Shown in pieces: positions 1 to 9,497 of a stretch of DNA of 46,168 bases. Every line of letters begins with the position of its first letter. The stretch's first letter is position 1. A program made the position numbers and the translations under genes. The DNA comes from an uncultured Rhizobiaceae bacterium (GTDB lineage: Bacteria > Pseudomonadota > Alphaproteobacteria > Rhizobiales > Rhizobiaceae), in the NCBI GenBank assembly GCA_958296345.1, contig CATQIJ010000009.1:1-46168 (forward strand). The letters run 5' to 3'. Below the pieces are notes generated by a model, which was given only the letters and a program-made list of their open reading frames with translations, did not search any database and had not been told where the DNA came from.

Positions 1-167
1 TATCGTGTCTTGTATTTCATTTTTGGGTCAATCAGCAAAAGAAAACCGACGATTGCCCCCCAATTTTACGCCATTCACATATTCCTGGTATGAATAATTT
101 TTAAACTAAAGGAATTTTTAAAAAACTCAAGACACCAGTAGTTTCTTAAGACCATAAAAGGCACACC

Positions 168-731
168 ATGAAAATCTCTAGAGGCATATTGCTCACTCTA
201 TTAATATTGGCTGGAACCATAGCAACGCTTTATTTTATGGGCAGAGAACCCATCTGCAAATGTGGTTTTGTTAAACTCTGGCACGGTATCGTACAAAGTT
301 CTGAAAACTCGCAACACATCACAGACTGGTATACCCCATCGCACATATTACATGGGCTGATCTTCTTCTTTGTAACTTGGGTTTTCTTCAGTAAGTGGAC
401 ATTCGGAATGCGTTTAGCACTCTCAATGGCGGTTGAAGCAGCTTGGGAAATTCTTGAAAATACCGATCTCATTATCAATCGTTACCGAGAAGCAACTATT
501 TCTTTTGATTATTTCGGGGACAGTATATTAAACTCAGCATCCGACATGGCAGCAATGGCTGCTGGGTTTTATCTAGCAAGCAAACTACCTGTATGGGCCA
601 CAATCGCTCTCTTCATCATCGCAGAAATTTTTGTAATGTATATGATCCGCGATGGCTTGATTCTAAACATAATCATGTTGCTCTACCCACTTGAAATCAT
701 TCGTGAATGGCAGGGAGCAATCCCAAAATAA
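168..731 (+). CDS. UPF0314 (DUF2585) inner-membrane protein
   Basis: Conserved membrane protein of unknown function, restricted largely to Hyphomicrobiales. The 187-residue product has an N-terminal membrane segment (about residues 7-24) followed by a Cys-containing loop with PICKCGF. The family-typical block HITDWYTPSHILHGL precedes a second hydrophobic segment, and further hydrophobic stretches lie near residues 125-175. Length matches the family (about 190 aa). The start is the ATG at 168, with a purine-rich AAAGG about 6 nt upstream. It stands alone on the + strand; nothing in the neighbourhood suggests a role. The family assignment is confident; the function is unknown. Confidence 0.85.
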   Translation: MKISRGILLTLLILAGTIATLYFMGREPICKCGFVKLWHGIVQSSENSQHITDWYTPSHILHGLIFFFVTWVFFSKWTFGMRLALSMAVEAAWEILENTDLIINRYREATISFDYFGDSILNSASDMAAMAAGFYLASKLPVWATIALFIIAEIFVMYMIRDGLILNIIMLLYPLEIIREWQGAIPK

Positions 732-811
732 AAAAATACTACATCTACTGATAACGAAATTTTGACTGAACATAATTTGCAACTGAGCCAAGCCTAGCTC
801 ACTAATATTTG

Positions 812-1144
812 ATGAAAACGATTCTGATCATGTTTGTATTTTTAGTATTTACTATGGGCGCCAGTGGCTTGGCAAAAGCGGTCGCGTCTCATAATTCTAT
901 AAATACGCAAACAGAAGCGATTTCACAAATCAACACTTCGGATCAAAAATCCCTAACCAAATGTTGTCTGGTTAAAGAAGAACAGTCTGACACACAAAGC
1001 CCACGCTGTATTGGCGATATCTGCATCCAAGTTCCAAGTACTAAACCTACACCCCTAGGTTTCGGTAATAAACTTCCAATGATAACTTCCGCCTACATTG
1101 GCATGGACATACAAACCTCTTTTCTACGCCCCCCAATCTCTTAA
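812..1144 (+). CDS. Small exported Cys-containing protein, unknown
   Basis: Unrecognised 110-residue protein. A signal-peptide-like N-terminus (KTILIMFVFLVFTMGASG, then an Ala-rich cleavage region near LAKAVAS) is followed by a polar region carrying four Cys in two groups, CC and then CIGDIC. This suggests a periplasmic or secreted protein stabilised by disulfides or binding metal, but that is inference. A TTG immediately upstream (809) is an alternative start; I prefer ATG 812. No paralog is visible in the window. Confidence 0.55.
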   Translation: MKTILIMFVFLVFTMGASGLAKAVASHNSINTQTEAISQINTSDQKSLTKCCLVKEEQSDTQSPRCIGDICIQVPSTKPTPLGFGNKLPMITSAYIGMDIQTSFLRPPIS

Positions 1145-1298
1145 CTGATCTTTATTTAATGGGCGCTTGCGCATAATTGCGTGCGCTCTTTCTTGACCAG
1201 TTTAAGTGAATGGACGAACCAATGTTTTCCAAAACAACAAGGCACCAAAGTGCCTATCAAACAGCTTTCAGCCGCAAATGCATGAGGAGGCAAGTTTG

Positions 1299-1474
1299 AT
1301 GCAAGATGAACCAAGCAAGAAACCACCCTACAGTCAAAAAACTGAGATATTATACTCGGCAAACGCCACAGAAAGTCAAAGAACTCTCAAAAGCGCATGG
1401 AAGCAAAAGCCATTGAACTTGGTTTCTCACCAAAAGAAATCAAACTTTTAAACCGTATTTATAAAGAAGCTTGA
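1299..1474 (+). pseudogene. Frameshifted small gene (about 58 residues if repaired)
   Basis: A strong ribosome site GAGGAGG sits 8 nt before the ATG at 1299, which opens MQDEPSKKPPYSQKTE. Around 1342-1350 the coding signal moves to another frame, giving LGKRHRKSKNSQKRMEAKA and then IELGFSPKEIKLLNRIYKEA, ending at TGA 1472-1474. The length is 3n+2, so two extra bases (an AT repeat in GAGATATTATA) or one missing base would restore a single 58-residue basic protein. The C-terminal part looks helical. Function is unknown. It could also be chance, because both halves are short. Confidence 0.4.
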
Positions 1475-1535
1475 AGATCATGAGACCAAAACAGGAACCA
1501 ACAAGCATATTTAGGGGCTTAGTTGAAAAATATAA

Positions 1536-1610
1536 TGGTGCCCGGGGGCGGAATCGAACCACCGACACGCGGATTTTCAATCCGCTGCTCTACCCCTGAG
1601 CTACCCGGGC
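1536..1610 (-). tRNA. tRNA-Phe (GAA)
   Basis: The minus strand folds as a complete 75-nt cloverleaf including an encoded CCA. The acceptor stem is GCCCGGG/CCCGGGC, the anticodon stem CGGAT/ATCCG encloses the loop TGAAAAT region with anticodon GAA, and the T arm contains GGTTCGATTCC. It sits directly downstream of yacG, as in many Hyphomicrobiales. Confidence 0.97.
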
Positions 1611-1716
1611 ATCGGGTTTAGGTAAATTCAAATCACATGTGATTTGCTACCTTGGGCTAGCGGTTTATAGGACTAAGCTTGCGCCCTGTCCAGTGGCATT
1701 TACCGCTAAATTACAA

Positions 1717-1896
1717 CTATTCTTGGTCGAACTCATTAATTTCTTCTGCAGGTATTAAATAGCTATCAGAAAACCAACCGTGTAGGTCCTTATCAGAGCA
1801 TCTTTTAGAGCAAAACGGGTAAGTTTCACGTGCAGACAAGCTTTTACAAGATGGGCATTTAACAGGTTTTCGCAGTGGCTCTATATTTGCACTCAT
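1717..1896 (-). CDS. yacG: DNA gyrase inhibitor YacG
   Basis: A 59-residue zinc-binding protein that binds GyrB and inhibits DNA gyrase in characterised homologs. The family zinc ligands are visible as CPSC at residues 14-17 and CSKRC at about 29-33, followed by the acidic tail typical of the family. Translation starts at ATG 1896, 6 nt after the maf stop, and ends with TAG at 1717. Position last in infA-maf-yacG, just before tRNA-Phe, matches the order in other Hyphomicrobiales. Confidence 0.9.
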   Translation of the reverse strand: MSANIEPLRKPVKCPSCKSLSARETYPFCSKRCSDKDLHGWFSDSYLIPAEEINEFDQE

Positions 1897-1902
1897 TAAA
1901 GC

Positions 1903-2526
1903 TTAGACCTTATTAATCCAGCTAAAATGTACAGGATACCCTTCACCTGTTAACAATGCAGCAGTCTCATAAAGCGGCAGACCAACAACATTACTATATG
2001 AACCTATAAGCTTCACCACAAAGCTACCAGCAATGCCTTGTATGGCATAACCACCAGCTTTACCGCGCCACTCACCAGAGGCTAAGTATGCTTCCATTTC
2101 ATCACGTGACAAGCGTTTAAAACGCACCCTTGATTCTACCAGCTTGTGACGCATAGTACCTTTTGGCGTCACCAAAGTTAGACTTGCGTAAACCCGGTGA
2201 TTACGACCCGATAAAAGCCGCAAACTTGATGCCGCCTCATCCAGCGTTTCGGCCTTAGGTAAAATTCGGCTTCCAAGCCCAACGACCGTATCTGCAGTTA
2301 GAATATAACTATCCTGCAACTCTTCAGAACGCTTTACATTCTCGATTGCCATTTCAGCTTTGAGACGAGATAGGCGTTTTGCAAGTGAACGGGGAACTTC
2401 CCCCCTGTTTGGCGTTTCATCCGCATCCACAGGTGATAAATGGTCTGGTTCTATACCAATTTGCTGCAGCAATTGAAGTCTGCGAGGAGACCCCGAGGCC
2501 AATACTAGTTTTGGAATTGCCGCCAT
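1903..2526 (-). CDS. maf: Maf-family nucleotide pyrophosphatase
   Basis: The 207-residue product belongs to the Maf/ITPase-like fold, which hydrolyses non-canonical or modified nucleoside triphosphates to monophosphates in the cytoplasm. The N-terminal signature [14 protein letters not shown] is intact, ADTVV follows near residue 79, and [15 protein letters not shown] near residue 160 carries the conserved G-x-YxIQG block. Length is typical. It lies 12 nt downstream of infA and 6 nt upstream of yacG, so the three are probably co-transcribed. Substrate preference (dTTP/UTP or other) cannot be told with certainty. Confidence 0.93.
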   Translation of the reverse strand: MAAIPKLVLASGSPRRLQLLQQIGIEPDHLSPVDADETPNRGEVPRSLAKRLSRLKAEMAIENVKRSEELQDSYILTADTVVGLGSRILPKAETLDEAASSLRLLSGRNHRVYASLTLVTPKGTMRHKLVESRVRFKRLSRDEMEAYLASGEWRGKAGGYAIQGIAGSFVVKLIGSYSNVVGLPLYETAALLTGEGYPVHFSWINKV

Positions 2527-2538
2527 GGTGCGCTCAAC

Positions 2539-2757
2539 CTACTTAAAGCGGTAGGTGATACGTCCCTTAGTCAGGTCATAAGGTGTCATTTCAACAAGCA
2601 CCTTGTCGCCCGCTAGTACGCGAATGCGGTTTTTACGCATCCGACCAGCGGTATGCGCAATAATTTCATGATCATTTTCTAATTTCACTCTGAACGTCGC
2701 GTTCGGTAATAATTCCGATACAACGCCAGGAAATTCAAGAACTTCTTCTTTAGCCAT
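2539..2757 (-). CDS. infA: Translation initiation factor IF-1
   Basis: A 72-residue OB-fold protein binding the ribosomal A site of the 30S subunit during initiation. The sequence opens [18 protein letters not shown] and closes with [11 protein letters not shown], both diagnostic for IF-1. It ends with TAG, which shows that TAG is an ordinary stop in this genome. It heads the infA-maf-yacG run. In related genomes the LMW phosphatase gene is usually its immediate upstream neighbour; here a 2.5-kb insert intervenes. Confidence 0.97.
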   Translation of the reverse strand: MAKEEVLEFPGVVSELLPNATFRVKLENDHEIIAHTAGRMRKNRIRVLAGDKVLVEMTPYDLTKGRITYRFK

Positions 2758-3106
2758 TAGACCTCTTTGGTTTCAGACAGGCTGTCTTATTTCGTTAGTA
2801 TTTAAGATTTGCGCGAACATATAACAGGCTTTTACCCATATGAATATAGGGAATGCAAGGTTTTATAGGGTTGGGGTAAACTGCTGCTAATTATCAACGG
2901 AAACAAGCGCTTTTATCAAGTAGTAGCCAAGCAGTAACAAACCATCACAAAAGCACATTACGATATTCATTAGCCATTCTTATTGAATATCAACCATGTG
3001 CCAGAAGTGACCAAGCTTAGAAGAGGTGCTACCGCCTGCTAAGACCCCATACTTACAGAATTACGGCATCGCTCCGAACGACAGCCTTTAATTATATGAG
3101 CACTCG
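2758..3106. other. Intergenic region, infA leader side
   Basis: About 350 bp with no supported gene on either strand. It must hold the infA promoter on the minus strand and forms the left junction of the accessory insert. I see no tRNA, no clear terminator and no direct repeats marking an insertion boundary. Confidence 0.5.
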
Positions 3107-3835
3107 TTATTTGTCTGCTAATTCTGCTTGATGAGCTTCAGCAAGTTCAGCCATACTGTTGAAACAGAAGTCATAGCTAGGCACATCACCTGGGTTCATT
3201 GTAGCTCCAAAGCCTTCTTTTTCGTGACGTCGATAAATCTAGCAGCTGGACAAACCATGCTTGTTGGCTGGGCCATGATCGTGGAACATGCTTTCTGCGG
3301 TATGAAGGATGCCACTCTTGTCGATTCCCTGCCTTGAAAGAGTTTCCAGCATGTAGTCAAAATTTCGATCAGATGGCTTGTAGCTGCCTACATCTTCTGC
3401 AGTGTAGACGCCGTCGAAATGTACATCGAGGCGTGCATTCGAGCCTGAAAAACTGGTATTATCGGTATTCGTTAGAACGACTAGTTTGTAGTGCTGCTTG
3501 AGATAAGCAAGCGCTTCACGGCTATCCTCGAATGCAGGCCATTGGCGAACGGACAAACCATAGGCTTGGCATTCTTCCCATGAGACTTCGACGCCCCATT
3601 CTTCTGCTAATCTGCGATAAACAACTGCTAGCAGATCATAATATTTCTTATTTGGAGTCCAGCGCTGCATTGTGGATTCGTGATAAGCATGTGCTTCCAG
3701 AATGTCATCGCGAGACAAGTTTCGGCTGACTTTGTCAGTTAGAGGCCTTAACCCCGTAACCATACCGCTTTCCCAGTCGATTAAGGTGCCATACACATCA
3801 AACGCCAAAACTTTAAAATCACCTAATTTCATCAT
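3107..3835 (-). pseudogene. Haloacid dehalogenase type II, interrupted by in-frame TAG
   Basis: HAD-superfamily (S)-2-haloacid dehalogenase-like protein. The N-terminal motif LAFDVYGTLIDW carries the nucleophilic Asp; VVLTNTDN is motif II; the Lys of GSYKPSDRNF is motif III; HTAESMFHDHGPAN is the motif IV region. The first frame stops at TAG 3239-3241 after 198 residues, but the same frame continues [18 protein letters not shown] and on to TAA at 3107-3109, giving 242 residues, the usual family length. The interrupted codon falls where the family has Trp (GLSxCW-IYRR), so one TGG to TAG change explains it. The truncated form keeps all catalytic motifs but lacks the last 44 residues, so residual activity is possible. 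Transcribed leftward from near the divergent small membrane-protein gene. Confidence 0.85.
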
Positions 3836-3878
3836 ATTTCCTTTATTAAATTAGCACTTTGAAGCGTTAAGTATTTTG

Positions 3879-4145
3879 TTAAGCCCATCGGATCAATCCA
3901 ATGATAGCGGAAGTTACATAAAATGCCTGTAACAAGAGGAACGTCCACCGTCGATCAAGGATGGCCCATCCAGAAAATAGAAATGATGATATCAAAAGGA
4001 GCGAAAACCCCAGCATCTCTGCGCCAATATTTAATGCAATCGACATTGCGTAGATCATTGCCAAGATGGAGCCGATGATCTCAAATATTGATGTGAGCTG
4101 GCGACTGTCGCCTAAAATAGCAGTTCTTCCTTCTAAATCTGTCAA
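3879..4145 (-). CDS. Small three- or four-helix membrane protein, CBU_0592/SemiSWEET-like
   Basis: About 88 residues with hydrophobic segments FEIIGSILAMIYAMSIAL, LGFSLLLISSFLFSGWAI and FLLLQAFYVTSAIIGLI. The pattern of an E-x-I-G-S-I first helix and a final W-x-x-x-Q-x-x-x-(V/I)xxxxGxxRW helix resembles small CBU_0592-like membrane proteins; this is recognition by eye, not a search. The TTG start at 4145 has AAGGTG 6-7 nt upstream; TTG at 4163 is an alternative. It is divergent from the LysR gene (113 bp to its GTG start), the usual arrangement for a LysR target. Confidence 0.5.
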   Translation of the reverse strand: MTDLEGRTAILGDSRQLTSIFEIIGSILAMIYAMSIALNIGAEMLGFSLLLISSFLFSGWAILDRRWTFLLLQAFYVTSAIIGLIRWA

Positions 4146-4258
4146 TGTACCACACCTTATCAAGCTTGAAGTTTTATAAATTGATAAGCTAAATCTTTAC
4201 ATGACACAAATGAATGATTATCATATTTCAATTAAATAATGTCATTATAGGTAAAACT

Positions 4259-5138
4259 GTGAACAATAAACTTGAGATTGACGCATTACGCGCATTGCGT
4301 GCAATAGGAACGCACGGAGGGGTCACTAGGGCGGCAGATCATTTGGGTTTGTCACAATCTGCAGTTAGCCATAAAATCAAACGGTTGGAGAATGCATTGG
4401 ATTGCAATCTCTTGGCACGACAGGCAAGAGGGCCACTTTTTACAGAGGCAGGCAGACGCCTCCACGATTATGCCTTGCGCATTGTAAATTTGCATGATGA
4501 AGCCTTGGCAGATTTAGGAAAGAAATCGCTGGATGGAACCATTCGCCTCGGCATGACCGAGGATGCGACGACTAGCGACATAGTAGAAATCTTGGGGCGT
4601 TTTACAAGGTTGTATCCAGCGGTCAATGTTCGGATCCGAACCAGCCAAAGTTTGAATGTTCAAGCATGGTTAAATGCGGGAGAGCTTGATTTGGCGATGA
4701 TGCAGGTATTCAAAGAAGACGTAAGGCAGGACGACCAGCCTCTTTTTGTTGACAGCCTTCATTGGGTTAAGTCTCGTGACTTAGAATTGGATACCTCTAA
4801 ACCCATACCGTTCCTGTCATTCGACAACAATTGTTTTTATCGAAAATGGGGCTTTTCCGAGGGGATTGCAGCAAGGGCATACCTTTGAAAAAGCCTTAGA
4901 GTGCCCTAGTGCAGCAGGGATTCAATCTGGTGTTCGTTCAGGACTTGGTATTGCTTTACTGAATGGGATGCATGTTACACCAGACATAGAGGTGATAGAG
5001 AACCTGTTTCCATCACCACCTGACATAACTTTCGTTGCCCGCACAAATCCCAAGAGCCGATCAGCCTCGGTCAAGGCTTTAGTCGAAGAGATCGCCCGAG
5101 AATTCCAAGAACCATTATCAATGCGTGCTGCCGAATAA
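4259..5138 (+). pseudogene. LysR-family transcriptional regulator, frameshifted
   Basis: The N-terminal winged helix-turn-helix is intact: LEIDALRALRAIGTHGGVTR, then AADHLGLSQSAVSHKIKRLE. The effector-binding domain follows, with DGTIRLGMTEDATTSDIV near residue 95. In the first frame translation ends at TGA 4886-4888 after GFSEGIAARAYL. The remainder continues in the next frame as LQQGHTFEKALECPSAAGIQ and SGVRSGLGIALLN to TAA 5136-5138. Removing one G from GGGG at 4861-4864 joins the two into about 292 residues, normal for LysR. I start it at GTG 4259, where the HTH begins at the usual distance; ATG 4214 would add 15 residues. The broken product keeps the DNA-binding domain and might still bind DNA. 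Confidence 0.85.
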
Positions 5139-5271
5139 ATGCTTTGCAGACGTTCGATGTATCAAGTTCAACGGTAACTTTGTCCGGATTCCTCTCATTA
5201 ACTAGCTATAGTTCAATGTCCACTTTGGGCCAAAGCAGTCCTACGTAAAATTAGCATCGATACTTGAAAAG

Positions 5272-5703
5272 TCACCTAGCAAACCGCTCACGAATCCGTT
5301 TTTCCAACTGCTCTCTCGTCCTACGATAAGTCGTGAGAACCGCCTCACGATTGCCAACCGCGATTGATGGATTTTCAGTCTCCCAAAATTCGATCTCAAC
5401 TGGCTGCCCCTTGAAAAAATCTACAGTTCCTTCGTGCGCTTGCCTAGTTAAAGTAATTACCAAATCAACAAAAGAATCTTCAAGCTCCTCAAGTGTTTCA
5501 GGTTCATGAGACGTGGCATTTATACCCCGTTCCTGCATAACAGATTGCATAAAGCTATCTTCATCACCTGCGTAAATACCAGCAGATTGAGCGTAAATCT
5601 TATCGCCAAAGAGATCTTGTGTTAAAAACTCTGCCATTGGAGAACGTATTTGGTTCATGTTGCAAACAAAAAGAACCGACTTTGGCATTTTGGGATTTGT
5701 CAT
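5272..5703 (-). CDS. Low-molecular-weight protein-tyrosine-phosphatase-like protein
   Basis: About 143 residues with the LMW-PTP/arsenate-reductase P-loop CNMNQIRS (C-x5-R-S) directly after the first strand VLFVCN. The canonical general-acid Asp-Pro near the C-terminus is not obvious; ENPS occupies a comparable place, so the catalytic proficiency is uncertain. The family member between UPF0262 and infA is conserved in Hyphomicrobiales. I choose ATG 5703, which leaves a 14-nt gap to the UPF0262 stop; a start at 5730 would overlap UPF0262 by 13 nt. Substrate unknown. Confidence 0.85.
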   Translation of the reverse strand: MTNPKMPKSVLFVCNMNQIRSPMAEFLTQDLFGDKIYAQSAGIYAGDEDSFMQSVMQERGINATSHEPETLEELEDSFVDLVITLTRQAHEGTVDFFKGQPVEIEFWETENPSIAVGNREAVLTTYRRTREQLEKRIRERFAR

Positions 5704-5717
5704 CTCGTTATTAGTCC

Positions 5718-6203
5718 CTACCCGCGCCAATGCAGAACACAGATGAGTGTGAAGATACGTCGAGCGGTATCAAAATCAATTTCAACTTTACCATCAAGAC
5801 GGTCATTCAAGATTTGAGAGCCTTCATTATGAAGTCCTCTTCTTCCCATATCAATTGCTTCAATTTGAGTTGGCGAAGATATCCGAATTGCATCGTAATA
5901 ACTCTCGCAAATCAAAAAATAATCTTTGATAACTTTTCTAAAAGGAGACAGAGATAACACATGCATAACAACCTTCTCACCGTTCTCACGAGCAATATCG
6001 AAGATTAGCTTAGAATCAACAACAGATAGAACAAGCTTATATGGCCCGCCAGAATCTCCCACAGGCTTGAAAGAGTTTTCCTCAATCAAATCAAAAATAG
6101 CAACCGCACGCTCATGCTCCACATCAGGCGTTGCCTTTGCAATAGAAGCATCATCGAGCACAACCTCGACCAAGCGATTTTGATTTCCTGCCTCCTCAGA
6201 CAA
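5718..6203 (-). CDS. UPF0262 family protein
   Basis: A conserved alphaproteobacterial protein of unknown function, 161 residues. The block [20 protein letters not shown] is diagnostic, as is the following [19 protein letters not shown]. It begins at TTG 6203 with GGAG about 6 nt upstream and lies 13 nt after hisD. Its constant association with hisD and the LMW phosphatase is the only functional hint. Confidence 0.9.
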   Translation of the reverse strand: MSEEAGNQNRLVEVVLDDASIAKATPDVEHERAVAIFDLIEENSFKPVGDSGGPYKLVLSVVDSKLIFDIARENGEKVVMHVLSLSPFRKVIKDYFLICESYYDAIRISSPTQIEAIDMGRRGLHNEGSQILNDRLDGKVEIDFDTARRIFTLICVLHWRG

Positions 6204-6216
6204 TGCTTACTCCAGA

Positions 6217-7515
6217 CTAATTCTTTGCGTTACTACGTATAGCAACAGATTTACGGTGCGCTTCCAATCCTTCAATGGTAGCAATCGCCTCTGCTGCTGG
6301 ACCAATAGCATGTAATTGTTCAGGTCCACACCGCAGAATGGAGGTTCTTTTCACATAGTCAAGCACAGAAAGACCAGATGAGAACCTAGCTGAGCGTGAA
6401 GTTGGTAAAACATGGTTAGAACCACCAACATAATCACCAATAGCTTCTGGCGTATAACGGCCTAAGAACACCGCTCCCGCATTGCGAATATTAACAAGGA
6501 CAGCATCAGGGTCTTCGGTCATAATTTCCAAATGCTCGGCGGCAATTTGATCTGCAAGCATAGCCGCCTGCTTCATATTCTCAACAACGATGACAGCGCC
6601 AAACTCTTTCCAGCTTTGAGATGCAATCTCCGTACGTGGTAAAGTTTTAAGTTGAGCAGCGACAGCTTCTTCAACCCGTGAGCCAAATTTTGCATTATCC
6701 GTAATCAAAATCGACTGTGCAGACGCATCGTGCTCTGCTTGTGCCAGTAGATCTGCAGCTACCCAATCAGGGTCATTTTCTTCATCCGCAATCACCAATA
6801 CCTCAGAAGGTCCGGCAATCATATCAATACCAACCGTACCAAAGACCTGACGCTTGGCTTCAGTCACAAAAGCATTCCCTGGCCCTACAATTTTTGCAAC
6901 AGGTGAGACTGTCTTCGTACCAAACGCAAGGGCAGCAACAGCTTGCGCGCCCCCTACACGGTAAATTTCATCCACGCCTGCCATTTGGGCAGCAGCAAGA
7001 ACAAGTGGCGTTATAACCCCGTCAGGTGTTGGTACAACCATCACAATACGCGGAACACCCGCAACCTTTGCAGGAACTGCATTCATCAAAACCGAGCTTG
7101 GATAACTTGCCGTACCGCCAGGAACATAAAGTCCTACCGCCTCAATTGCCGTCCAACGCGACCCAAGCTCAACGCCAATACTATCAGTATAACGGTCATC
7201 TTTTGGCATCTGACGCGCATGATGCGACTTAATACGATCATGCGCCAATTGAAGGGCTTCAAGTGTTTTTGCATCAATCGAAGCTGTTGCTTCTTTTATT
7301 TCATTAGCACTCACACGCATGGTATCAGCAGTTAAATCAAGCCGATCAAACTTAGCGGTATATTCAAATAGCGCTTCATCGCCGCGCACACGCACATCAG
7401 CAAGAATACCTCGCACAACAGATGAAACATCCTGCGATGCTTCACGTTTTTGGCCTAGTAACTCTTCAAAACGAGTATTAAAATCAGCTTGCGTATATTC
7501 CAAACGAACTGGCAA
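6217..7515 (-). CDS. hisD: Histidinol dehydrogenase
   Basis: Catalyses the last two steps of histidine biosynthesis, oxidising L-histidinol to histidine with two NAD+, using Zn2+. The 432-residue product is full length. Recognisable blocks are GVELGSRWTAIEAVGLYVPG, VGPGNAFVTEAKRQVFG, and GIDMIAGPSEVLVIADE, where the Zn and active-site residues cluster; SNHVLPTSRSARFSSGLSV lies near the C-terminus. Translation starts at TTG 7515, 9 nt after the DUF2948 stop, and ends with TAG. It is in the same leftward run as DUF2948 and UPF0262, as in Brucella and Agrobacterium relatives, and apart from the other his genes. Confidence 0.98.
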   Translation of the reverse strand: MPVRLEYTQADFNTRFEELLGQKREASQDVSSVVRGILADVRVRGDEALFEYTAKFDRLDLTADTMRVSANEIKEATASIDAKTLEALQLAHDRIKSHHARQMPKDDRYTDSIGVELGSRWTAIEAVGLYVPGGTASYPSSVLMNAVPAKVAGVPRIVMVVPTPDGVITPLVLAAAQMAGVDEIYRVGGAQAVAALAFGTKTVSPVAKIVGPGNAFVTEAKRQVFGTVGIDMIAGPSEVLVIADEENDPDWVAADLLAQAEHDASAQSILITDNAKFGSRVEEAVAAQLKTLPRTEIASQSWKEFGAVIVVENMKQAAMLADQIAAEHLEIMTEDPDAVLVNIRNAGAVFLGRYTPEAIGDYVGGSNHVLPTSRSARFSSGLSVLDYVKRTSILRCGPEQLHAIGPAAEAIATIEGLEAHRKSVAIRSNAKN

Positions 7516-7524
7516 GATTAATTC

Positions 7525-7965
7525 CTATTCATGTGAAGGTCGGCCTTTGGCTTCCCATGCAGCTGGCATATCAGAAAGCTGCGCTTCAATACATTCTACA
7601 TTTAACTTGATGGCACCATCGCCTGCAAAAACGAGCTCGATTTCACCGCTTGGGCTTTCACTCGGATGAAATAATACAGCAAGTAACGAAAGAATTACCT
7701 CTTTATCAGAACGATCAATCCCAGAAACCTTTACCCCATTCACTTGCGCAAAATGAAGCACGGATTTTCTGCGCTCAGGTGTTTTAGATTTTCCATCTAA
7801 CTCCCAAGCATAGCGATTAAGCGATAATACAAATTGTTTCTGTGTTGCTAAATAATCAAGGTCGCCAACTTTAAGCACAGCGTCCTGACAGCAAGATGAA
7901 ATTATCTGCAAATCATCGCTATCGAGCGCCATTAATTTTAATTGTGTCATTGGCTTTTGTGACAT
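7525..7965 (-). CDS. DUF2948 family protein
   Basis: A conserved alphaproteobacterial protein, 146 residues, unknown function. The N-terminal block LKLMALDSDDLQIISSCCQD and the C-terminal ECIEAQLSDMPAAWEAKGRP are family signatures. It is cytosolic by composition. It sits between murA and hisD, the usual family location, 9 nt before hisD, implying co-transcription. The Met at residue 6 is an alternative start. Confidence 0.9.
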   Translation of the reverse strand: MSQKPMTQLKLMALDSDDLQIISSCCQDAVLKVGDLDYLATQKQFVLSLNRYAWELDGKSKTPERRKSVLHFAQVNGVKVSGIDRSDKEVILSLLAVLFHPSESPSGEIELVFAGDGAIKLNVECIEAQLSDMPAAWEAKGRPSHE

Positions 7966-8052
7966 GAAATTTTCCCTATCGAATTTACTCCTTTGAATTA
8001 GGCGTAAAGAGTATAAAATTCAAGGAAAGCTTTACAAATAAAAATTGTAAAT

Positions 8053-9342
8053 TTAGCCAGAAACACGCTCGATAACAGCACCGCAATTAGAAAGCTTCTC
8101 TTCTAGACGCTCAAATCCACGGTCAAGATGATATACACGGCTAACCGTTGTTTGACCTTCAGCAACTAACCCAGCAATTACAAGTGAAACAGAAGCCCGC
8201 AAATCAGTTGCCATCACTTCAGCACCGGTAAGCGTTTTAACACCAGTTACCGTAGCAGTATTTCCATCGACTGAAATATTAGCGCCAAGACGTGCAAGTT
8301 CTTGAACATGCATAAACCGGTTTTCAAAAATTGTTTCTTGAATTTCACTTACACCATCCGCCATGGTCATAAGCCCCATAAATTGCGCTTGAAGGTCAGT
8401 TGGAAAACCAGGATATGGGTCAGTTGAAACACTAACAGGTTTTAGAGCAGCACTATTACGGGCAACACGAATACCATCGTTTTTAGGTTCAATCGTAACG
8501 CCCGCTTGTACCAAAACATCTAAGGCAGATTGCAAAAGACCAGCCTCTGCGCCTTTAAGAAAAACATCGCCGCCCGTCATTGCAACAGCCATAGCATAAG
8601 TGCCTGTTTCAATTCGGTCAGGTAAAACCGGATGACGATAACCATGAAGTTCCTTCACACCTTCAATCGTCAATGTTGATGTACCAATACCAGAAATTTT
8701 GGCGCCCATACCAGCAAGACAATTTGCAAGATCAGTTACCTCTGGTTCACGCGCAGCATTTTCAAGAACCGTAGTCCCCTTTGCAAGCGTTGCGGCCATC
8801 AAAGCAACATGCGTTGCACCAACAGAGACTTTCGGGAATACATAAGTAGCACCGACAAGACCACCCGGCGCTTCTGCATGAACGTAGCCATTTTCAACTT
8901 TGATATCAGCGCCAAGGGCAGCTAAACTATCAATAAACAAATCAACAGGACGTTGACCAATTGCACAACCACCTGGAAGCGATACGCTCGCCTTATGCAT
9001 TCGTGCAAGAAGAGGCCCAATCACCCAAAAACTCGCTCGCATTTTAGAAACTAATTCGTATGGCGCAGTCGTGTCTACAATTTCTTCCGCAGAGAAATGT
9101 ATGGTACGACCATCACAACCATTGGGTTGCTTGCGCTTACCCTCAACGCGGTAATCCACACCATGGTTTGTTAAAATACGTACTAACGATTCTACATCAG
9201 CTAAATGTGGAACATTTTCAAGAATAAGAGGCTCAGATGAAAGGAGCGACGCAATCATCAAAGGAAGCGTGGCGTTTTTAGCACCTGAAATTGGAATTAC
9301 ACCATTTAGGCGATTTCCACCCGTTACAACAATACTGTCCAT
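8053..9342 (-). CDS. murA: UDP-N-acetylglucosamine 1-carboxyvinyltransferase
   Basis: Transfers enolpyruvate from PEP to UDP-GlcNAc, the first committed step of peptidoglycan synthesis, in the cytoplasm. The 429-residue protein has the two-domain inverse alpha/beta barrel layout with [20 protein letters not shown] at the N-terminus. The catalytic loop is [14 protein letters not shown], with Cys at about residue 126. That Cys is the residue alkylated by fosfomycin in studied homologs, so the enzyme is predicted fosfomycin-sensitive. [18 protein letters not shown] is also intact. Confidence 0.98.
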   Translation of the reverse strand: MDSIVVTGGNRLNGVIPISGAKNATLPLMIASLLSSEPLILENVPHLADVESLVRILTNHGVDYRVEGKRKQPNGCDGRTIHFSAEEIVDTTAPYELVSKMRASFWVIGPLLARMHKASVSLPGGCAIGQRPVDLFIDSLAALGADIKVENGYVHAEAPGGLVGATYVFPKVSVGATHVALMAATLAKGTTVLENAAREPEVTDLANCLAGMGAKISGIGTSTLTIEGVKELHGYRHPVLPDRIETGTYAMAVAMTGGDVFLKGAEAGLLQSALDVLVQAGVTIEPKNDGIRVARNSAALKPVSVSTDPYPGFPTDLQAQFMGLMTMADGVSEIQETIFENRFMHVQELARLGANISVDGNTATVTGVKTLTGAEVMATDLRASVSLVIAGLVAEGQTTVSRVYHLDRGFERLEEKLSNCGAVIERVSG

Positions 9343-9497
9343 TCTTTACCCAATCAAAACTCATTTGCTTGGTACACCCAAGCATTTGCAAACATTTTCC
9401 CTAGCCTTATGAGAAATGCATTCATAAATCATTAACCGTGAAGCTTCAACCAAAAGCATTACTCAAGGTTAATCTTTAAAATGTGTTCATTTTTGTA

